A DNA stretch of 64,000 nt, taken from contig NZ_CP107958.1 in assembly GCF_036075115.1 (NCBI RefSeq), positions 7,564,001 through 7,628,000 of the forward strand, in the 5' to 3' direction. This DNA is from Streptomyces sp. NBC_00377. Its GTDB lineage: Bacteria > Actinomycetota > Actinomycetes > Streptomycetales > Streptomycetaceae. Under the pieces are notes generated by a model that had not been told where the DNA came from, searched no databases, and saw only the letters and a list, made by a program, of their open reading frames with translations. The position numbers and the translations under genes are program-made. This document shows, piece by piece, positions 7,846 to 17,736 of the stretch; within the stretch, counting starts at the first letter, position 1, and every line of letters begins with the position of its first letter.

Positions 7846-9171
7846 ATGACCATTCCCCTGCTGCTCCTGGCAGCCGCGTTCCTGCTCATCCTCGCCAACG
7901 GCTTCTTCGTCGCCGCCGAGTTCGGCCTTGTCACGGTCGAGCGTCCGGACGCCGAGAAGGCCGCCGCCGAGGGCGACAGACGAGCCCGTACGGTCGTCGA
8001 GTCGCTGAAGGAACTGTCCTTCCAGCTGTCCGGCACCCAGCTCGGCATCACCATCACCTCGCTCGTCGTCGGCATGCTCGCCGAACCGGCGCTCGCGGAG
8101 CTGCTGCACGGCCCGTTCACCGCGATCGGCCTCCCCGAGGGCACCGTCTCCGGGGTCGCCGTGGTCGTCGGCATGCTGCTGGCCTCCGCCGTGCAGATGG
8201 TGATCGGCGAGCTGGTGCCCAAGAACTGGGCCGTGTCCAAGCCCCTCCAGGTCGCGCGCTTCGTCGCGGGCCCGCAGGCCGGCTTCTCCCGCCTCTTCCG
8301 GCCGGTGATCGCGGCCCTCAACACCGTCGCCAACCGGCTGGTGCGGGCCCTGGGCGTCGAGCCCACCGCCGAACTGGCCTCCGCGCGCACCCCCGGCGAG
8401 CTCGTCTCCCTGGCCCGGCACTCGGCCCAGGCCGGCGCCCTCGAACAGGACACGGCCGACCTCTTCGTCCGCACCCTGTCCCTGGCCGAGCTGACCGCTC
8501 AGCACGTCATGACCCCGCGCGTGAAGGTGAGCGCCCTCCAGTCGTCGGCCACCGCCGAGGACGTGGTCAACCTGACCCGTGCCACCGGTCTGTCCCGGTT
8601 CCCGGTCTACCGCGAGAAGATCGACGAGATCGTCGGCATGGTCCATCTCAAGGACGCCCTGGCGATCCCCGTCCACGACCGGCTGCGCACCCCGCTCGGC
8701 CGTATCGCGCGTCCCGCGCTGCTGGTCCCCGAGACCCTGCCCGTCCAGCCCCTGCTCGCCCGGCTGCGCAGCGAGCAGCCCATCGCCGTCGTCGTCGACG
8801 AGTACGGCGGCACGGCCGGGGTGGTCACGCTGGAGGACATCGTCGAGGAGATCGTCGGCGAGGTGCGTGACGAGCACGACGGCCAGGACACACCCGAACT
8901 CGCCGCGGCGCCGCCCGAGGAGGGCCGGCCCGCATGGGACGTCGACGGCAGCTGCCGGGTCGACACCCTCCAGCGCATAGGCCTGGAGGTCCCCGAGGGG
9001 CCGTACGAGACGGTTGCCGGGCTGGTCGCCGACCTGCTCGGCCGCATCCCGGCCGTGGGGGACCGGGCCGAACTGCCCGGCTGGCGGGTCGCCGTGCGCC
9101 GGGTCGGCCACTACCGGGCCGAGCGGGTCCGCCTGGTACGGACCGGCCAGGTCGTGGAGGTCTCCCGATGA
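7846..9171 (+). CDS. CNNM/CorC (HlyC-type) membrane protein with CBS pair
   Basis: The 441-residue protein has a DUF21 membrane domain at residues 1-190 (starting LLLLAAAFLLILANGFFVAAEF, ending with the VIGELVPKNWAVSKP motif), a CBS pair at about 200-340 (HVMTPRVKVSAL and VDEYGGTAGVVTLEDIVEEI) and a C-terminal CorC_HlyC domain (YETVAGLVADLLGRIPAVGD). Relatives are implicated in magnesium/cobalt efflux or resistance; the old haemolysin name is misleading. The second CNNM gene overlaps its stop by 4 nt. The unusual leader upstream may control both genes. Confidence 0.9.
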   Translation: MTIPLLLLAAAFLLILANGFFVAAEFGLVTVERPDAEKAAAEGDRRARTVVESLKELSFQLSGTQLGITITSLVVGMLAEPALAELLHGPFTAIGLPEGTVSGVAVVVGMLLASAVQMVIGELVPKNWAVSKPLQVARFVAGPQAGFSRLFRPVIAALNTVANRLVRALGVEPTAELASARTPGELVSLARHSAQAGALEQDTADLFVRTLSLAELTAQHVMTPRVKVSALQSSATAEDVVNLTRATGLSRFPVYREKIDEIVGMVHLKDALAIPVHDRLRTPLGRIARPALLVPETLPVQPLLARLRSEQPIAVVVDEYGGTAGVVTLEDIVEEIVGEVRDEHDGQDTPELAAAPPEEGRPAWDVDGSCRVDTLQRIGLEVPEGPYETVAGLVADLLGRIPAVGDRAELPGWRVAVRRVGHYRAERVRLVRTGQVVEVSR

Positions 9172-10298
9172 GCGCCCTGCAACTCGTCTTCGCCGCGCTG
9201 CTCGTGCTCGCCAACGGCTTCTTCGTCGGTGCCGAGTTCGCGCTCGTCTCGGTCCGCCGCAGCCAGATCGAGCCCCTGGGCACCGCGCGGGCCCGCCAGG
9301 TCCTCTACGGCCTGGAGAGCCTGCCCCAGATGATGGCGGCGGCCCAGTTCGGCATCACCGTCTGCTCCCTCACCCTGGGCGCCGTCGCCGAACCGACCGT
9401 CGCCCACCTGCTGGAGCCGGTCTTCGAGGCGGTCCACCTCCCGCACGGCATGATCCACCCACTGGGCTACGTGGTGGCTCTCGCCGCCGTGGTCTTCTTC
9501 CACCTGGTCATCGGTGAGATGGTCCCGAAGAACCTCGCCATGGCGGCCCCCGAGAAGGCCGCGCTGTGGCTCAGCCCCGGCCTGGTCGCTTTCGCCCGGG
9601 TCTGCCGGCCGATCACCGTGGGCCTCGGCGCCTGCGCCCGGGGCATCCTGCGGCTCTTCCACGTCGAGCCCAGGGACGAGGTCGAGGCCGTCGTCACCAG
9701 CGAGCAGCTGAACCGTCTGCTGGAGGACTCTGGCCAGGCCGGTCTGCTGGCCCCCGAGGAGCAGGAGCGGCTGGAGGACGCGCTGGAGCTGGGTTCCCGC
9801 CCGGTGACGGACGTGCTGCTGAAGCGCGAGTCCCTGGTCACGGTCAGTCCGTCGGTCACCGCCGGCCAGATCGTCGAGCTGACCGCGCGCACCGGTTACT
9901 CCCGCTTCCCGGTCGCCGCGGAGAGCGGCGTCGGCGCCTTCATGGGCTATCTGCACGTGAAGGACGTCCTCGACCTGGAGGACTCGGAGCGGGCCGTGCC
10001 GCAGCAGGTGTGGCGGCCCATGACGACCCTGCGTTCGGAACTGCCGCTGGACGACGCCCTGACGGTGATGCGCCGGGCGGCGACCCATCTGGCGCAGGTG
10101 GCCGACGCGTCCGGCAGGGTCCTCGGCCTGGTCGCGCTGGAGGACGTCCTGGAGCTGCTGGTGGGCGAGGTCACCGACCCCGCGCACCGGGAGGTCTCCG
10201 GGATCCGGCTGACGGAGCTGAGGGGGAGTTCCCCGGGCGTCCCGGCTCCGCTCGAGCAGGGCGGGCCCCCGTCGCCGGAGCAGGCGCTGGCGAGCTGA
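9168..10298 (+). CDS. Second CNNM-family protein (DUF21-CBS), lacking CorC domain
   Basis: 376 residues. DUF21 domain with VLANGFFVGAEFALVSVRRSQ and VIGEMVPKNLAMAAPEK, then a CBS pair (VTDVLLKRESLVTVSPSV; YLHVKDVLDLEDSERAV; LGLVALEDVLELLVGEV). It stops soon after the second CBS motif, so the C-terminal CorC_HlyC domain of the first copy is missing. ATG 9168 is within ATGA shared with the previous stop, so translation is coupled. Tandem long/short CNNM pairs are common in actinobacteria and may form a heterodimer (inference). A convergent terminator follows. Confidence 0.9.
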   Translation: MSALQLVFAALLVLANGFFVGAEFALVSVRRSQIEPLGTARARQVLYGLESLPQMMAAAQFGITVCSLTLGAVAEPTVAHLLEPVFEAVHLPHGMIHPLGYVVALAAVVFFHLVIGEMVPKNLAMAAPEKAALWLSPGLVAFARVCRPITVGLGACARGILRLFHVEPRDEVEAVVTSEQLNRLLEDSGQAGLLAPEEQERLEDALELGSRPVTDVLLKRESLVTVSPSVTAGQIVELTARTGYSRFPVAAESGVGAFMGYLHVKDVLDLEDSERAVPQQVWRPMTTLRSELPLDDALTVMRRAATHLAQVADASGRVLGLVALEDVLELLVGEVTDPAHREVSGIRLTELRGSSPGVPAPLEQGGPPSPEQALAS

Positions 10299-10304
10299 GA
10301 GGAG

Positions 10305-10337
10305 CCGCGGGATCCGTCACACCGCCGGATCCTGCGG
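10305..10337. terminator. Hairpin between convergent CNNM and AAA ATPase genes
   Basis: CCGCGGGATCC (10305-10315) pairs with GGATCCTGCGG (10327-10337) with one mismatch and an 11-nt loop. It sits across the 3' ends of two convergent genes, its right arm lying within the last codons of the leftward gene. No U-tract is visible. Confidence 0.5.
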
Positions 10338-12179
10338 TCCCCTCCCCGACAGCACCTCCCCGTACGCCTGCATCAGGTCCGGCAGCCGCAGCGTCGACAG
10401 GTCGTCCCGGGTCAGCGCGCCCGGGTAGGCCGACAGCCGCAGATCGCGGTAGGCGCAGCTCTTCTCGTACAGGGTCCGCAGGAACCGGCCGTTGCCCAGT
10501 TCGTCGATCCACCCCTGGTCCACGACGTGCCCGGCGATGGAGCGCAGCTCGTCCAGGGCCTCCTCGTCCCAGATGTCGCCGTTCTCCGCGGCCAGCACCT
10601 CGCCGATGGAGGTGAGTTCGAGGGGGCGGTAGGAGGGGAAGTCGACGCGGGTCGTGAAGCGGGAGGACAGCCCGGGGTTCGCGGCCAGCAGTCGGTCCAT
10701 GCCCTCCGGATAGCCGGCCAGGATCACCACCAGGTGGTCCCGGTTGTCCTCGGCCCGCTTCAGCAGCACCTGAAGCGCCTCGTCGCCGTACGCGTCGCCC
10801 TTGCCGTAGCCGGAGTTCGACAGCGAGTACGCCTCGTCGACGAAGAGCACGCCGCCGAGGGCGGAGTCGATCAGCTCGTTGGCCTTCACGGCCGTCTGTC
10901 CGAGGTACTCGCCGACCAGGTCGGCCCGCTGGGCCTCCACGAGATGGTCGCCGCCCAGCAGACCGAGGGCGTAGAAGACGCGGCCGAGGATGCGGGCCAC
11001 CGTGGTCTTGCCGGTGCCGGAGGGGCCGGAGAAGACGAAGTGCCGCTTCGGCGGCTGGACCGGAAGCCCCTGGCCGGTCCGCAGCCGCGCCATGTTGAGC
11101 TGAGCGGAAAGAGCCTTGACCTGGCGTTTCACCGGTTCCAGGCCGACCATGCGCTCCAGTTCGGCGAGAGCCTCGTCGAGTAACGCGGGGTCGGTGGGCC
11201 CGGCCGGCAGCGACGAGGAGACGACGGTCTTCTCCCGCACCGCCGGGTCGGTCACCGACGGCAGCGGGACGACGGGGGGAAGGTCGGAGGGCTCGGTGAG
11301 CCGCAGATCCCGGCCCTCGGTGCCGAACAGCGGGTCGAAGCCGTCCGGCCCGTCCACGGTGTCCTGCCCGACCCCGGTGAGGGTGATCGCCGCGAAGTCG
11401 GCGGGATCGTCGTAGCCGTCGCCCTCGGCGATCGCGGCGAGCCGGGCCGAGGTGTCCATGAAGGCGGCGTCGACGCGATGCACCGCCCGGTACAGCGGGA
11501 GAGCCGCCGCCGAACGGCCGGTCCCCTCGTGGGCCCGGGCCAGCCAGTACCGCAGCTCCTTGCGCTGCGGCTGCTCGCTGCGGCAGCGCATCAGGGCCGC
11601 CGACAGCAGGGGCTCGGCCTGTCCGTACATCTCCAGACGTACCCGGGCCATCCCGCCGAACAGGCCGGCCTCGATGCCCAGCAGCGGGTCGTCGAGCAGC
11701 GGGTCGGTGTGCCGCACCAGCTGCTCCCAGTCCTTGACCAGATAGGCGCGGCAGGCGTGCAGGAAGCGGACCTGGTGGTCGGTGTCGACGGGGGGCAGCC
11801 CGGCGAGCGCCCGGTCAAGCTCGGGCACATGGCGGCCGTCCAGCCAGTGCGAGGCGTGCGCGAGGAGCAGGTCGCGCGGACTCTCCAGCACCGGTTGCAC
11901 CCACCAGCCCAGCCAGTACCAGGAGTTGAGGGTGCGGCGGTGGCGGGTCCGCTGCTCGCCGAAGCGCTCGCGGTGCCGGAACATCCTGAGCAGCGCCGTC
12001 GTCGTGTCGACGCGCAGCGCGTGCAGCCCGAGCCAGCCGTCGGCCATCCCGGGATCGATCCGCACCGCGGTGCGGAACTCCTCCTCGGCCTGTGGATAGG
12101 CGCCCATCGTGTAGGCGTCCACGCCCCGGAGCCAGGCCAGGTCGGCCGGGGCGTCGGGGCCCTGCGTGCCGAAGTCCAT
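10317..12179 (-). CDS. EccA-like AAA+ ATPase (CbxX/CfxQ family)
   Basis: 620 residues. The N-terminal part (about 1-270) is helical, TPR-like (AYTMGAYPQAEEEFRTAVRI, then repeated helices), as in EccA of type VII secretion. The C-terminal AAA+ domain has Walker A GPSGTGKTTVARILG near residue 385, Walker B GGVLFVDEAYSL near 450, and a sensor/arginine region LSSRFTTRVDFPSY. EccA acts as a cytosolic chaperone-like ATPase for ESX substrates, yet no EccB-E or WXG100 gene is nearby, so this is an orphan and its partner is unknown. ATG 12179 was chosen over the GTG four codons upstream because GGGGGAC is well placed for it. Confidence 0.85.
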   Translation of the reverse strand: MDFGTQGPDAPADLAWLRGVDAYTMGAYPQAEEEFRTAVRIDPGMADGWLGLHALRVDTTTALLRMFRHRERFGEQRTRHRRTLNSWYWLGWWVQPVLESPRDLLLAHASHWLDGRHVPELDRALAGLPPVDTDHQVRFLHACRAYLVKDWEQLVRHTDPLLDDPLLGIEAGLFGGMARVRLEMYGQAEPLLSAALMRCRSEQPQRKELRYWLARAHEGTGRSAAALPLYRAVHRVDAAFMDTSARLAAIAEGDGYDDPADFAAITLTGVGQDTVDGPDGFDPLFGTEGRDLRLTEPSDLPPVVPLPSVTDPAVREKTVVSSSLPAGPTDPALLDEALAELERMVGLEPVKRQVKALSAQLNMARLRTGQGLPVQPPKRHFVFSGPSGTGKTTVARILGRVFYALGLLGGDHLVEAQRADLVGEYLGQTAVKANELIDSALGGVLFVDEAYSLSNSGYGKGDAYGDEALQVLLKRAEDNRDHLVVILAGYPEGMDRLLAANPGLSSRFTTRVDFPSYRPLELTSIGEVLAAENGDIWDEEALDELRSIAGHVVDQGWIDELGNGRFLRTLYEKSCAYRDLRLSAYPGALTRDDLSTLRLPDLMQAYGEVLSGRGPQDPAV

Positions 12180-12467
12180 CACGTCCCCCACAAACCGTGC
12201 CCCCGTCGGTGTGCCGCCGGGCCGTCACCCGTCGGCTGCCTTCGTCGAACCGCTGCGCCGCGGACCGGAGTTGCAGGTGCGCGCGGCAGCCGTTCAGGTC
12301 GCACCGAGGGCATCGTACCTGCGTGGGCGTCGCTCGCCGTAGGGTGCCGCACAGGCCGTTCGGCGAGGTGGGAGCAGACGGGGCGCACACCGTGTGGTGA
12401 CCCTGGGTGAGCGGATCGTGCCTCGACGCGTCCGGAAAAGGCGGGTCGGACCGGACGAGGACAGAAC

Positions 12468-12504
12468 GAAGCCCCCGATCACGGGGGAACAACCGGGGGC
12501 TTCG
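12468..12504. terminator. Strong terminator hairpin, probably of the uridine-kinase-like gene
   Basis: CGAAGCCCCCG (12468-12478) and CGGGGGCTTCG (12494-12504) form a perfect 11-bp stem with a 15-nt loop. On the minus strand it is followed by a T-containing stretch (TTCTGTCC), consistent with termination of the leftward gene at 12618. The remaining 12180-12617 contains no gene or tRNA that I can recognise. Confidence 0.75.
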
Positions 12505-12617
12505 CGTCCGAGGGCGGCCGTGACGGCCGCACATTCAGAACGTAAGTCCTGTACGGGCCGTCGGTCAAGCACCGTTGAAGCACTCGGCCGAGTTCGGACG
12601 CAAGGGCTTTCACGCGT

Positions 12618-13238
12618 TCACCACATCCGTGGCGGTCCGTCACTGCGGGTGACATTCAGGTCCGGTCCAAGGCCTCCCGCCGGCCCCGGCAGCACCTCGT
12701 ATCCCTGCCCCAACTGCCGTACCAGCAGGGCAGCATGGGGGCGCGAAGGGTCCTCGGCGAAGTGCCGGGTCTCCGCCGCGACCCAGCTGTCCCAGAACTC
12801 CCGCTGCTCCTCCCCGTCCCGCGAGCGTCCACGGGCCCAGGCCTGCTCGGACGGCATCTCCATCCACAGGAGACACGCCAGGAACGGCCGCAGCGCGCGC
12901 CGGCCCGCACCGACTCCCTCGACCAGCACGACGGGGGCCGCGGGCAGCGGCCGCGCCGTGCCGAAGCGACGCGTGCGCCAGTCATAGGGGGTGTAGGACG
13001 CGCTCTCTCCGCGGCCGAACGGCTCGATCACCTGGGTCAGCAGCCGCCCGGTCCAGGCGAACAGCTCGTCGTGACTGGCGATGTCGTCGAGACGCAGCAC
13101 CGGGGCGCCCCCGAGTGCCTCCGCCAGCTTCCCGGCCAGCGTCGACTTGCCCGAGCCGGCGTGTCCGTCGACACCGATCAGCCGGACCGGCCCACAGGAC
13201 GGGGACAGCCGGCGCAGCCGGGAGGCGAGCTGGTCGAT
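12618..13238 (-). CDS. Uridine kinase-like P-loop protein; start codon unresolved
   Basis: Reading from 13238 the frame gives IDQLASRLRRLSPS, then the Walker A GVDGHAGSGKST near residue 26, LRLDDIASHDELFAW, VVLVEGVGAGRRALRPFL and WMEMPSEQAWARGRSRDG. This is a uridine/phosphoribulokinase-type nucleotide kinase of about 206 residues, the usual size. No ATG, GTG or TTG exists in frame upstream of the Walker A back to the stop; the first is GTG 13100, which would remove the P-loop. AGGA lies 7 nt before ATC 13238, exactly where relatives begin Met-Asp. So either ATC is used as a start or the base is a mutation or error. A TAGACT -10 lies about 66 nt further upstream. Confidence 0.75.
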   Translation of the reverse strand: MDQLASRLRRLSPSCGPVRLIGVDGHAGSGKSTLAGKLAEALGGAPVLRLDDIASHDELFAWTGRLLTQVIEPFGRGESASYTPYDWRTRRFGTARPLPAAPVVLVEGVGAGRRALRPFLACLLWMEMPSEQAWARGRSRDGEEQREFWDSWVAAETRHFAEDPSRPHAALLVRQLGQGYEVLPGPAGGLGPDLNVTRSDGPPRMW

Positions 13239-13440
13239 GGCGGGTCCTGGGGTGCGAGGGGCGCGAGGAACGGGCGCGCCGAGGAGCGGTCCGTACGGCG
13301 CGAAAGTCTACGGCCGCCGTCCGCGCCGGTGGACCGGACCGGCATTCGTGGCGTGGCACGGCCGGAAGTACTGGATGGCGGGGCCTCCTGCGTCCATAGT
13401 TGGCGCACAGCCGCGCAGACACCCTGGGGGTCCTCCGCTC

Positions 13441-14850
13441 ATGAGCAGAGCCGAACAGCCGTCCCGCAGAACGGTCCTCGCCGCAGCGGTAGCCGCCGCG
13501 GTGGCAGGGGGCTCGGCCCAGGCCGTCACCGCCGCCGCTGCGGACCGGTCCGCCGATCCGGCACCCGATCCGGCCGCCGGCCCGGCGGACACCCCGGCCG
13601 CCGGGTCCGTCGCGGCCCGCTTCGCCGACTACCGCTCCTGGACCACGTACTCCGACTGGCGCGCCGGCACCGCCAGGGGCACCCGCGCCGTCGCGGGCGT
13701 CCGCCCCGGCGTCGCCCTCGGCACCCCGCTGGGCACCGTCGACTACACCGACCCGCACACCAAGACGACGGCCGGCTGGGAGTACGCCACCTGGACCTCC
13801 CCGGTCCAGACGCTCACCGTGCCCGCGACGGAGGCGATCGCGTCCTGGAACGCGAGCACCCCGGCAGGCACCTGGCTCCAGGTCGAGCTGAAGGGCACGT
13901 ACTCCGACGGCACGGACACCCCCTGGTACGTGATGGGCCGCTGGGCCTCCGGCGACCAGGACATCAAGCGCACCTCGGTCGACGACCAGAGCGACGGCAG
14001 AAGCACCGTCTGGACCGACACCTTCGCGATCGACGACGCCTCGACGGGTCTGCGCCTGGCCTCCTGCCGCCTCCGGCTCACCCTCTACCGGCGCCCCGGC
14101 ACCAAGCTCACCCCGACGGTGTGGCGGCTGGGCGTGATGGGGTCCGACGTCCCGGACCGGTTCACCGTCCCGGCCTCCTTGCCCGGCCTCGCGCAGGAAC
14201 TGCCCGTCCCGCGCTATTCGCAGGAGATCCACCAGGGCCAGTACCCCGAGTACGACAGCGGCGGCGAGGCCTGGTGCAGCCCCACCTCCTCGCAGATGAT
14301 CGTCGAGTACTGGGGCGGCCGGCTGACCGCCGAGCAGCTGGCATGGGTCGACCCGTCCTACGCCGACCCGCAGGTGTGCCACGCGGCCAGGTACACCTAC
14401 GACCACCAGTACGGCGGCTGCGGCAACTGGCCGTTCAACGCGGCCTACGCGGCCACCTTCAAGGATCTCCAGGGTGTGGTCACCCGGCTCGGCTCGCTCA
14501 CCGATCTGGAGACGCTGATCGCGGCGGGGATCCCCGCCATGACGTCGCAGTCCTTCCTCAAGGACGAGCTCACGGGAGCGGGCTACGGCACCTCCGGACA
14601 CCTGATGACGGTGATCGGCTTCACGGCCGAGGGCGATGTGATCGCCAACGACCCGTTCTCGGCGGACGACCACGCGGTGCGGCGCGTGTACCGGCGCCGG
14701 GAGTTCGAGAACATCTGGCTCAGGACCAAGCGGTACAACGCGAGCGGCAAGGTCGTTTCCGGTACCGGAGGGGTCTGCTACCTCTACTTCCCGGCGCGTC
14801 CGACGGCGCGCCAGTGCCAGGCCCTCACGGCGGTCGGGGTCCGTGTGTGA
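13441..14850 (+). CDS. Tat-exported C39-like cysteine peptidase
   Basis: 469 residues. The N-terminus SRRTVLAAAVAAAVAGGSAQA has the twin arginine and hydrophobic stretch of a Tat signal with an AQA cleavage site, so the product is secreted folded. Residues 60-240 form a beta-rich accessory domain. The peptidase domain has ELPVPRYSQEIHQGQ, catalytic Cys in GGEAWCSPTSSQM, His in GTSGHLMTVIGF and NDPF after it, as in Peptidase_C39_2 proteins. Likely an extracellular or cell-wall protease; substrate unknown. A longer in-frame extension upstream reads through the promoter region and was rejected. Confidence 0.85.
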   Translation: MSRAEQPSRRTVLAAAVAAAVAGGSAQAVTAAAADRSADPAPDPAAGPADTPAAGSVAARFADYRSWTTYSDWRAGTARGTRAVAGVRPGVALGTPLGTVDYTDPHTKTTAGWEYATWTSPVQTLTVPATEAIASWNASTPAGTWLQVELKGTYSDGTDTPWYVMGRWASGDQDIKRTSVDDQSDGRSTVWTDTFAIDDASTGLRLASCRLRLTLYRRPGTKLTPTVWRLGVMGSDVPDRFTVPASLPGLAQELPVPRYSQEIHQGQYPEYDSGGEAWCSPTSSQMIVEYWGGRLTAEQLAWVDPSYADPQVCHAARYTYDHQYGGCGNWPFNAAYAATFKDLQGVVTRLGSLTDLETLIAAGIPAMTSQSFLKDELTGAGYGTSGHLMTVIGFTAEGDVIANDPFSADDHAVRRVYRRREFENIWLRTKRYNASGKVVSGTGGVCYLYFPARPTARQCQALTAVGVRV

Positions 14851-14942
14851 GCAAGCTCTCGGCCGCAAAAGCCCCGCAGGGTGGCAAGGTGGACGGATCG
14901 GTGGGGGGAGTCCACCAGTTCGTCCGACCTCAGCGAGACACC

Positions 14943-15083
14943 ATGACGGCACAGACAGCCACTGCAACCCGCGCCCGTACCGGCGGTCCCGAGACGGACG
15001 GCCCGAAGCTCCTCGAGCACGTCATGGGCTGGGTCCTCGTCGCGGTCGTCGCGATGCTGGTCACCCAGCTCGGGCTGCTGTGA
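14943..15083 (+). CDS. Small single-pass membrane protein
   Basis: 46 residues: a polar N-terminus MTAQTATATRARTGGPETDG, then one hydrophobic helix (HVMGWVLVAVVAMLVTQLGL) reaching the C-terminus. The amphipathic polar/hydrophobic layout and 93-nt spacing after the peptidase gene make it a credible small gene. The upstream Shine-Dalgarno is weak. I do not recognise a family; function unknown. Confidence 0.6.
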   Translation: MTAQTATATRARTGGPETDGPKLLEHVMGWVLVAVVAMLVTQLGLL

Positions 15084-15157
15084 CCGACGTGACCTGACGC
15101 ACGGTTGACCTGACATACTGCGGATGTCCCGCCGACCGCCCGAGACCAGGGTCGAAA

Positions 15158-15817
15158 TTGAATATCAGTGAACAGCGCGAAGTGGCCCGTCCCCGGGCCC
15201 GCGGTACCGAGCGCTCACTGGCGCGTCGCGCCGAACTCATCTCCATCGGGCGGAAGTTGTTCGCCGACACGTCCTACGACGCGCTCTCGATGGACGACAT
15301 CGCCCGGCAGGCGCATGTCGCCAAGGGGCTGATCTACTACTACTTCCAGTCCAAGCGCGGCTACTACCTGGCGATCATCCAGGACTCCGTGGCGGATCTG
15401 GTCACCTTCGCGGCGAGCGGCCTCGAACTGCCTCAGGTGGACCGGGTGCACCGCACCATCGACAGCTACCTGCGCTACGCCGAGCACAACCAGGCCGCCT
15501 ACCGCACGATCGTCAGCGGCGGTGTCGGCTTCGACACCGAGGTGCACGCCATCCGGGACGGGGTGCGCGCGGCGATCGTGGCCACCATCGCCGAGGGCGC
15601 GTACGGCAGCAGCGACATCCCCGCGCTGCCCCGCATGGGCCTGCTCGCCTGGGTGTGCAGCGTCGAGGGCGCCACCCTGGAGTGGATCGCCCGGCCGGAA
15701 CTCTCCCGCGAGGTCATGGGCGACCTGCTGGTGAGGACACTCGGCGGCTCCATGCGGGCCATCGAGGAGCTCGACCCCGCCTTCGCCGCGCCGGAGCCGG
15801 CCCGCCGCGAGGTCTGA
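15158..15817 (+). CDS. TetR-family transcriptional regulator
   Basis: 219 residues. The N-terminal HTH runs from about residue 22: AELISIGRKLFADTSYDALS, MDDIARQAHVAKGLIYYYFQSKRGYYLAII, the classical TetR signature. The C-terminal ligand domain (SYLRYAEHNQAAYRTIVSGG) is helical and divergent. Possible starts are TTG 15158 and GTG 15182; both have weak Shine-Dalgarno sequences, and the longer one is given. Upstream, TTGACC (15105-15110) is followed by GACAT-actgcgg-ATGTC (15112-15128), a small inverted repeat that could be an autoregulatory operator. The target is unknown; the chitinase converges from the other side. Confidence 0.88.
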   Translation: MNISEQREVARPRARGTERSLARRAELISIGRKLFADTSYDALSMDDIARQAHVAKGLIYYYFQSKRGYYLAIIQDSVADLVTFAASGLELPQVDRVHRTIDSYLRYAEHNQAAYRTIVSGGVGFDTEVHAIRDGVRAAIVATIAEGAYGSSDIPALPRMGLLAWVCSVEGATLEWIARPELSREVMGDLLVRTLGGSMRAIEELDPAFAAPEPARREV

Positions 15818-15857
15818 CCTCCGAGCCGACGCACTCACGGCGCCCCGGGCCACGCAC

Positions 15858-15889
15858 GCGGGGCGGAGGCTCGTGGTCCTCCGCCCCGC
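15858..15889. terminator. Bidirectional terminator between tetR and chitinase
   Basis: GCGGGGCGGAGG (15858-15869) and CCTCCGCCCCGC (15878-15889) form a perfect 12-bp stem with an 8-nt loop, between two convergent genes. Confidence 0.8.
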
Positions 15890-15906
15890 ATGCCCCTTGA
15901 GCCGGG

Positions 15907-17157
<1,251 letters not shown>

Positions 17158-17231
17158 CGGGTGTCTCCTCGCAGGGACAGGGAGGGGATCGCACGCCGAT
17201 CGGCATGAACGCGGGGAGGTGTCGGAGCGAA

Positions 17232-17276
17232 ACGGTAGGAGGACTAGACCACTTCGGTCAATGGTTCGGACCAATC
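17232..17276 (-). promoter_or_regulatory. Chitinase promoter with paired TGGTC repeats
   Basis: Reading leftwards: ATTGGTCC, TTGACC (forward 17256-17261), 18-nt spacer containing TGGTCTAGTCC, then TACCGT (17232-17237). The repeats flank and overlap the -35/spacer, as described for Streptomyces chitinase promoters. TACCGT lies 75 nt upstream of the chitinase ATG. Spacing is identical to the orphan promoter at 2405-2450. Confidence 0.8.
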
Positions 17277-17469
17277 CGTACTGACCGCTCGCCCCGCCGC
17301 CCCCACGGCCGCCTCGGAGATTCTCCGAGTTCCCAGCCGCGGTGCCGACCGTCTGCGTCCCGTGTGCTCCGCGCCCTGCCGACGGCCCGGCCCAGGCGTG
17401 TCGGGGCTCGGCACCTCGCCTTGAGCGCCCTGCGGATCGTCGAGGGCGCCGCCCGTGCTCAGCGGACGG

Positions 17470-17736
17470 TCATCGCCCGTCGCCCACCGGGTCCGCGTAC
17501 CCGCTGAACTGCCCCGGCCGTACCTGCGGGGCGGCCAGTCGTACCCACTCCGGGTCGTGACGGCCCGGCAGTGTGCGGCCCCGGTCGGCCCACGTGCGCA
17601 CGAGATCGCGGTAGATGGGCGGGTCCTGCGGGGGCGGTGAAGCCAGCGGAACCGATTCTGCCCGAACGGGTTCCGGACGCGGAGCGGCGAACGGCTGGCG
17701 GTGACGCCCGGGTGCGACTGACTGGGTGGGGGTCAT
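17470..17736 (-). CDS. Small hypothetical protein
   Basis: 88 residues with a proline-rich N-terminal half and a more ordered C-terminal half containing IYRDLVRTWADRGRTLPG and HDPEWVRLAAPQV. That C-terminal pattern looks like a conserved small Streptomyces protein rather than random coding, but I cannot name a family. ATG 17736 is assumed; the Shine-Dalgarno is poor. It lies upstream of, and in the same direction as, the chitinase but beyond its promoter. Confidence 0.55.
   Translation of the reverse strand: MTPTQSVAPGRHRQPFAAPRPEPVRAESVPLASPPPQDPPIYRDLVRTWADRGRTLPGRHDPEWVRLAAPQVRPGQFSGYADPVGDGR

Noticed and set aside
12180..12617. Search for a tRNA or leader peptide next to the strong terminator at 12468-12504
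   Set aside because: No cloverleaf, CCA end or TTC-G-A-type T-loop could be found; the hairpin fits the end of the leftward kinase gene.
13081..14850. Longer start (13081) for the C39-like peptidase
   Set aside because: The extension overlaps the divergent kinase gene and promoter, and the Tat signal starts at ATG 13441.
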